From Pseudoalteromonas arctica (GTDB lineage Bacteria; Pseudomonadota; Gammaproteobacteria; Enterobacterales; Alteromonadaceae): a stretch of 64,000 nucleotides of DNA. The stretch is taken from NCBI RefSeq assembly GCF_012927645.1, contig NZ_JABBMT010000001.1, positions 62,001 to 126,000 on the forward strand, written 5' to 3'. The position numbers and the translations under genes were made by a program. The notes under the pieces were generated by a model. It was not told the DNA's origin. It saw only the letters and a list, made by a program, of their open reading frames with translations, and did no database searches. Position 1 is the stretch's first letter. Each line of letters starts with the position of its first letter. Positions 59,942-64,000 of this stretch are shown here, in pieces.

Positions 59942-60163
59942 TTAAGCAACGCGTTCCAAACGTAAAAATTTATGCTCTGGGGTAAGTAAAAGTCGAAAGC
60001 GCCCTCTTACTCCTAAAGAAGAAATAAAAGGACGTAAATGGCTGGCGGCAAAACGAACTTTTTTTCCGCTATCTTCAGTTACTTGAACCGAGGTATACTT
60101 ACCTTCATAGTAATCCATACATTGTTTGTAAGTTAGGTTCAGTAAAAAATAATATTCGACCAT
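59942..60163 (-). CDS. DUF2835 family protein
   Basis: A 73-residue basic protein (YYFLLNLTYKQCMDYYEGKY, then ASHLRPFISSLGVRGRFRLL). It matches DUF2835, a small family usually found right after pepN in gammaproteobacteria. It begins three bases after the pepN stop, so it is cotranscribed. The sequence is strongly basic near its end, which could mean nucleic-acid contact, but no function is known. Confidence 0.88.
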   Translation of the reverse strand: MVEYYFLLNLTYKQCMDYYEGKYTSVQVTEDSGKKVRFAASHLRPFISSLGVRGRFRLLLTPEHKFLRLERVA

Positions 60164-60166
60164 AAT

Positions 60167-62761
60167 TTATTGTAGTGCTTTATCAACTTTTTCATACAAG
60201 TCGTCACTTAAATTATCAAGTAAAGCAAGACGTTGCAACTGAGCTTTGATAGCAACCGAACGTACTTCATCGTATCTGCGCCATGACATAAATGGCGTGA
60301 GCATACGTGATGCATTTTGGGGGTTGATGGCATTAAGCTTGACCAATAAGTCGCCTAACAATTGATAACCTGCGCCATCTTCACGGTGAAATTGTGCGGT
60401 ATTAAAATGGCTAAAACTGCCCACTAATGCCCTGACACGGTTTGGGTTTGAAAAATTAAAACAAGGGTGATCATATAATTTTTTGATATTAGCTATGGCG
60501 TCATCGCCACCTTGCATTGCTTGCAATGCAAACCACTTATCCATCACTAACACATCATGGCGCCACTGACTGTCAAATTGGTTTAACAACTCTTTTGCTA
60601 AGGGGTTGTCAGCTTTTACCACTGCACTGAGTGCGGCGAGTACATTGGTCATATTATGTGAATTAGCAGTACTAACAAGGAGTTGATTAATATCAAGCGC
60701 ATTGATTTTTGCCAAATAATGTAAGCACATACCTTTTAATGCACGTATAGCGACAGCTGTTGCACTCACCGATCCGTCATCAATTAGACTTTGATAACAG
60801 CCTAAGAACTCACTACGCAATTGCTGAGCAATTTGTAACTCAAACTGATTTGTCACCGCAACCAATTGATCCACAGGAATGACATTAAACTCAGCTGCAA
60901 GGGTATCAAAACTAGGCAGCTTTAATAGTTCAGCAATTAAAGCTAAATCCCCCTCCTGAGCAACTAATAAACCACGTAATGCAGTAATAATTGCCGGATC
61001 CAATTGATTGTTTACAGGTGTTGCAATAGCCCCTTTAACTGCCTCTATGAACAATTGTTGTTGAGCATCCCAACGCGAAAAGTCACTGCGCGCAAAGCGC
61101 ATAATATGCAATAATTCAGTGGCTGTATTTTGTTGCTCTACAATACACGGCGCTGAGAAGTCTTCTAACAGAACCGCGACTGGCTTCGTGGTTAAACCAT
61201 CAAAGTTAAATGTTTGCTGTGCGGTTGTGACATTTAAGACATGATCAACTGGCTGCCCTTCAAACTGTAAAGGGACAGACTCGCCCTGTTGATCAAGTAG
61301 CTCGATAGCAAATGGGATATGTAATGGTGCATTATCTGGCTGATTAAGGGGGGCGAGCTGCTCTATATGCAGTGAAAAAGTACCACTGAGCTTATCATAC
61401 TCTTGTTTGACGATTAGCCGTGGTGTGCCAGCTTGGCTATACCAACGTTTAAACTGAGCCAAATCGATACCTGAGGCATCACTCATAGCTGCAACAAAAT
61501 CATCACAGGTAACGGCTTGCCCATCATGACGCTGAAAATACATTGCCATGCCCTGCTGGAATTTCTCTTCCCCCAATAAAGTATGCATCATACGGATAAC
61601 CTCAGCGCCTTTGTCGTACACAGTCACTGTATAGAAGTTATTCATCTCAATCACTTGTTCAGGACGGATCGGATGTGCCATAGGACCTGCATCTTCACTA
61701 AATTGATGAGTCCGCATTACTTTTACCGCATCAATACGATTCAGTGCTCGCGAGCCTAAATCACTACTAAACTCTTGATCGCGAAAAACTGTTAAGCCTT
61801 CTTTTAGCGACAGTTGAAACCAATCACGACAGGTCACTCGGTTTCCCGTCCAGTTATGAAAATACTCATGGCCAACGATTGACTCTATAGTGTGATAATC
61901 TTTATCAGTAGCGGTTTGTTGATTAGCCAACACACATTTAGAGTTGAAAATATTCAGACCTTTATTTTCCATCGCGCCCATATTGAAAAAATCCACAGCA
62001 ACGATCATATAAATATCTAAATCATACTCAAGATTAAAACGCTGCTCATCCCACTGCATTGATTTTTTAAGTGATGCCATAGCGTGAGGGGTTTTCGGCA
62101 AATTCCCTTTATCAACAAACAAGGCTAAATCAATTGTACGACCACTTTGCGTAATAAAGGTATCTTCAAGTACATCAAAGTCCCCTGCTACAAGTGCGAA
62201 CAAGTAACTTGGCTTTTTGAATGGGTCTTGCCATTTTGCAAAGTGACGGCCATTGTCTAATTTGCCTTCCACTAATTTATTACCATTTGATAATAAATGA
62301 GTAAATTGCTCATCAGCAATAATCGTTACGTCAAAGCTTGCTAGTACGTCTGGGCGGTCAAGGTAATAGGTTATTTTTCTAAAACCTTGCGCTTCACATT
62401 GTGTACAATACGCACCGCCAGATAGATATAAACCCTCTAAAGATGTATTAGTTTTTGGCGCTATTTCATTAACGATTGTAAGCTGACATTGCTCGGGTAA
62501 ATTATGGATCACAAGCTGCTCATCACGTTGGTCATAATCTGTATAGGCGTTGTTATCTACCGTAATTGAGATCAGCGTCAAGTCTATGCCATCAAGTACT
62601 AAATCTGCCACACCAGCTATTTTTTTCGTGATCGTCATTACACTCGTAACACGGGTATTTAACGGCAATAAATCGAAGGTCAAATCAATGTGATCAATTA
62701 AAAATGGTGGAGCTTGGTAATCTTTAAGATACTGTGCTTGAGGTTTTTTTAATGCAGTCAT
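60167..62761 (-). CDS. pepN: Aminopeptidase N
   Basis: An 864-residue M1 metallopeptidase, close to E. coli PepN (870). The exopeptidase motif is GAMENKGLN (about residue 262) and the zinc motif is HEYFHNW (about 300) with a downstream KEGLTVFRDQE supplying the third ligand. It removes N-terminal residues from peptides in the cytoplasm. The start at 62761 (MTALKKPQ) has GGAG six bases before it; a TTG four codons earlier is less likely. Followed by DUF2835 after three bases. Confidence 0.96.
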   Translation of the reverse strand: MTALKKPQAQYLKDYQAPPFLIDHIDLTFDLLPLNTRVTSVMTITKKIAGVADLVLDGIDLTLISITVDNNAYTDYDQRDEQLVIHNLPEQCQLTIVNEIAPKTNTSLEGLYLSGGAYCTQCEAQGFRKITYYLDRPDVLASFDVTIIADEQFTHLLSNGNKLVEGKLDNGRHFAKWQDPFKKPSYLFALVAGDFDVLEDTFITQSGRTIDLALFVDKGNLPKTPHAMASLKKSMQWDEQRFNLEYDLDIYMIVAVDFFNMGAMENKGLNIFNSKCVLANQQTATDKDYHTIESIVGHEYFHNWTGNRVTCRDWFQLSLKEGLTVFRDQEFSSDLGSRALNRIDAVKVMRTHQFSEDAGPMAHPIRPEQVIEMNNFYTVTVYDKGAEVIRMMHTLLGEEKFQQGMAMYFQRHDGQAVTCDDFVAAMSDASGIDLAQFKRWYSQAGTPRLIVKQEYDKLSGTFSLHIEQLAPLNQPDNAPLHIPFAIELLDQQGESVPLQFEGQPVDHVLNVTTAQQTFNFDGLTTKPVAVLLEDFSAPCIVEQQNTATELLHIMRFARSDFSRWDAQQQLFIEAVKGAIATPVNNQLDPAIITALRGLLVAQEGDLALIAELLKLPSFDTLAAEFNVIPVDQLVAVTNQFELQIAQQLRSEFLGCYQSLIDDGSVSATAVAIRALKGMCLHYLAKINALDINQLLVSTANSHNMTNVLAALSAVVKADNPLAKELLNQFDSQWRHDVLVMDKWFALQAMQGGDDAIANIKKLYDHPCFNFSNPNRVRALVGSFSHFNTAQFHREDGAGYQLLGDLLVKLNAINPQNASRMLTPFMSWRRYDEVRSVAIKAQLQRLALLDNLSDDLYEKVDKALQ

Positions 62762-62810
62762 GTGAAACTCCAAAGTGGCTCCTCTTGACAGAGGAGCGTA
62801 TAATTTATGG

Positions 62811-64000
62811 CTATTGTTTTGGCTGAATACGTAAAATCTTAATGCCTAGGTAAGCATAAATAACAGCTAAAAATGGATTAATAAGGTTAAAAAATGCATA
62901 CAGCGCATAATCAAAAGGGTTGATCAGCAAGACACTTTGCATGTAAGCACCACAGGTGTTCCATGGGATCAGAGGACTGGTGATCGTCCCGCCATCTTCT
63001 AATGTTCTTGATAAGTTAACTGGTTTTAAACCACGTTTTTCATATTCTTCTTTAAACATCCGACCTGGAACCACAATCGCGATATACTGATCTGCAGCAA
63101 TTACATTGGTACCAATACAGGTCGCAATGGTAGCAGTAATTAAAGAACCGGTGCTTTTCGCAATTTTAAGAATGCTTTTTACAAAAATATCTAATAAACC
63201 TGTTTTTTCCATAATAGCGCCAAACATCAATGCCGTCATGATCAACCACGTTGTGGTTAACATGCCAGACATCCCGCCACCACTGAGTAATGAATCCATT
63301 TTTTCATCGCCTGTCAGGATACTAAAGCCATCAAAAAATGTACTCCAAACTAATTTAAAATAACCGACAATTTGCCCCTGAGAGCCATCAATTTGCGTTG
63401 CAATTAGGTCTGATTGAAAAATCATTGCCCATATGGCACCAAGTACCGCACCGATTGAAATCGCCGGAAATGCTGGCATTTTTTTAATTGCTAACACCAG
63501 TAAAACAATCAGTGGCACCAGCATCTCTAAACCTATATTAAAGTTTTGCTGTAGAATAGCGGTTATTTCATCAATACGCCCAGCCTCACTTGACGCTGTG
63601 GCATTAAAGCCCATAAAAATAAAGATGATTAATGCAATCACAAAACTTGGTACAGTCGTCCATAGCATATGATGAATATGCTCGAATAAATCAGCTCCCA
63701 CAACCGCAGGAGCTAAATTTGTTGTTTCAGACAATGGACTGAGCTTATCGCCAAAGTAAGCCCCAGATATTACGGCACCGGCCGTCACTGTTTGCTCTAA
63801 TCCAAGGCCAGTAGCAACACCGAGTAGCGCAACACCTATCGTCGCCGCGGTGGTCCAAGAACTGCCAATACTCATTGCTACAATGCCACAAATTAAACAG
63901 CTTGCTGCGTAAAACCAACTTGGATTAATTACCTGTAAACCATAATAAATAAGCGTAGGTACAGTGCCTGACAGCAGCCAAGTGCCGATCAGCGCGCCAA
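62811..64000 (-). CDS. nhaC: Na+/H+ antiporter NhaC (5' end outside window)
   Basis: About 395 C-terminal residues of a multi-helix NhaC antiporter. The frame is open to the window edge, with no stop, so the N-terminus lies beyond base 64000. The motif SGAYFGDKLSPLSETTNLAP is the NhaC signature, and SGGGMSGMLTTTW and LEDGGTITSPLIPWNTCGAY are also typical. It exports Na+ in exchange for protons in the inner membrane, useful in sea water. It stands before pepN on the same strand, 49 bases apart. Confidence 0.93.
   Translation of the reverse strand, partial: GALIGTWLLSGTVPTLIYYGLQVINPSWFYAASCLICGIVAMSIGSSWTTAATIGVALLGVATGLGLEQTVTAGAVISGAYFGDKLSPLSETTNLAPAVVGADLFEHIHHMLWTTVPSFVIALIIFIFMGFNATASSEAGRIDEITAILQQNFNIGLEMLVPLIVLLVLAIKKMPAFPAISIGAVLGAIWAMIFQSDLIATQIDGSQGQIVGYFKLVWSTFFDGFSILTGDEKMDSLLSGGGMSGMLTTTWLIMTALMFGAIMEKTGLLDIFVKSILKIAKSTGSLITATIATCIGTNVIAADQYIAIVVPGRMFKEEYEKRGLKPVNLSRTLEDGGTITSPLIPWNTCGAYMQSVLLINPFDYALYAFFNLINPFLAVIYAYLGIKILRIQPKQ

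Noticed and set aside
1..64000. CRISPR arrays, insertion sequences, tRNA and rRNA genes
   Set aside because: No regular repeat-spacer pattern, transposase, cloverleaf or rRNA-like stretch was noticed by reading; a dedicated search (for example tRNAscan-SE) was not possible here.

Overview
The window looks like chromosomal DNA of a marine gammaproteobacterium of the Alteromonadales, most likely Pseudoalteromonas or a close relative. This is inferred from the AT-rich sequence, from gene orders shared with E. coli (seqA-pgm, fldA-fur, gltA/sdhCDAB-sucABCD, csdA-csdE-tcdA, comEC-msbA-lpxK-kdsB, pyrD-zapC-rlmKL-uup), and from families typical of this order: a DUF3083-like protein, DUF3466, DUF2835, a 180-kDa NAD-glutamate dehydrogenase and a putative manganese transporter. 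I see no rRNA, tRNA, CRISPR array, insertion sequence or prophage.

Layout. 1-2.1 kb: end of an M28 peptidase, a Fur-box-controlled putative Mn transporter whose start codon lies inside a 15-bp hairpin, and a DUF805 membrane protein. 2.2-6.0 kb: branched-chain 2-oxoacid dehydrogenase operon (bkdA1-bkdA2-bkdB) behind a 24-bp palindrome. 6.2-9.6 kb: astE, pgm, seqA. 9.9-12.5 kb: a large lipoprotein of unknown role, placed between seqA and ybfF. 12.7-15.3 kb: ybfF, DUF2788, ybfE, fldA, fur. 15.4-18.3 kb: glnS and an uncharacterised protein with an internal duplication. 18.4-29.9 kb: the TCA block sdhCDAB-sucAB / sucCD on the minus strand, divergent from gltA. 30-32.5 kb: csdA-csdE converging on tcdA. 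32.5-39.7 kb: comEC, then the overlapping cell-envelope operon msbA-lpxK-Trm112-like-kdsB-pseudouridine synthase-tcdA, with a DUF2062 gene overlapping comEC head to head. 39.8-47.6 kb: DUF3466, uup, a glutaredoxin-like gene, rlmKL, zapC, pyrD. 47.7-52.5 kb: gdhB. 52.7-59.7 kb: a four-gene envelope module (DUF1302 - DUF1329 - YCF48-like - MMPL/RND). 59.9-64 kb: DUF2835, pepN and a partial nhaC.

How it works together. Much of the window feeds carbon from proteins and amino acids into the TCA cycle: an M28 peptidase and PepN release amino acids; Bkd, AstE and GdhB degrade branched-chain amino acids, arginine and glutamate; GltA, Sdh and Suc run the cycle. Fur and the Fur-box-linked transporter handle metals. 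CsdA/E supply sulfur. MsbA, LpxK and KdsB build lipopolysaccharide.

The best candidate for an undescribed system is the module at 52745-59698. It combines a predicted outer-membrane barrel, a periplasmic DUF1329 protein, a secreted beta-propeller and an inner-membrane RND permease, and it lies between the housekeeping pairs pepN-DUF2835 and gdhB-pyrD. Its substrate and direction of transport cannot be read from the sequence. Other points of note are the mntX-like leader hairpin, the bkd palindrome, double lipoyl domains in both E2 proteins, an intrinsic terminator inside the suc cluster, and the overlapping divergent 5' ends of comEC and the DUF2062 gene.
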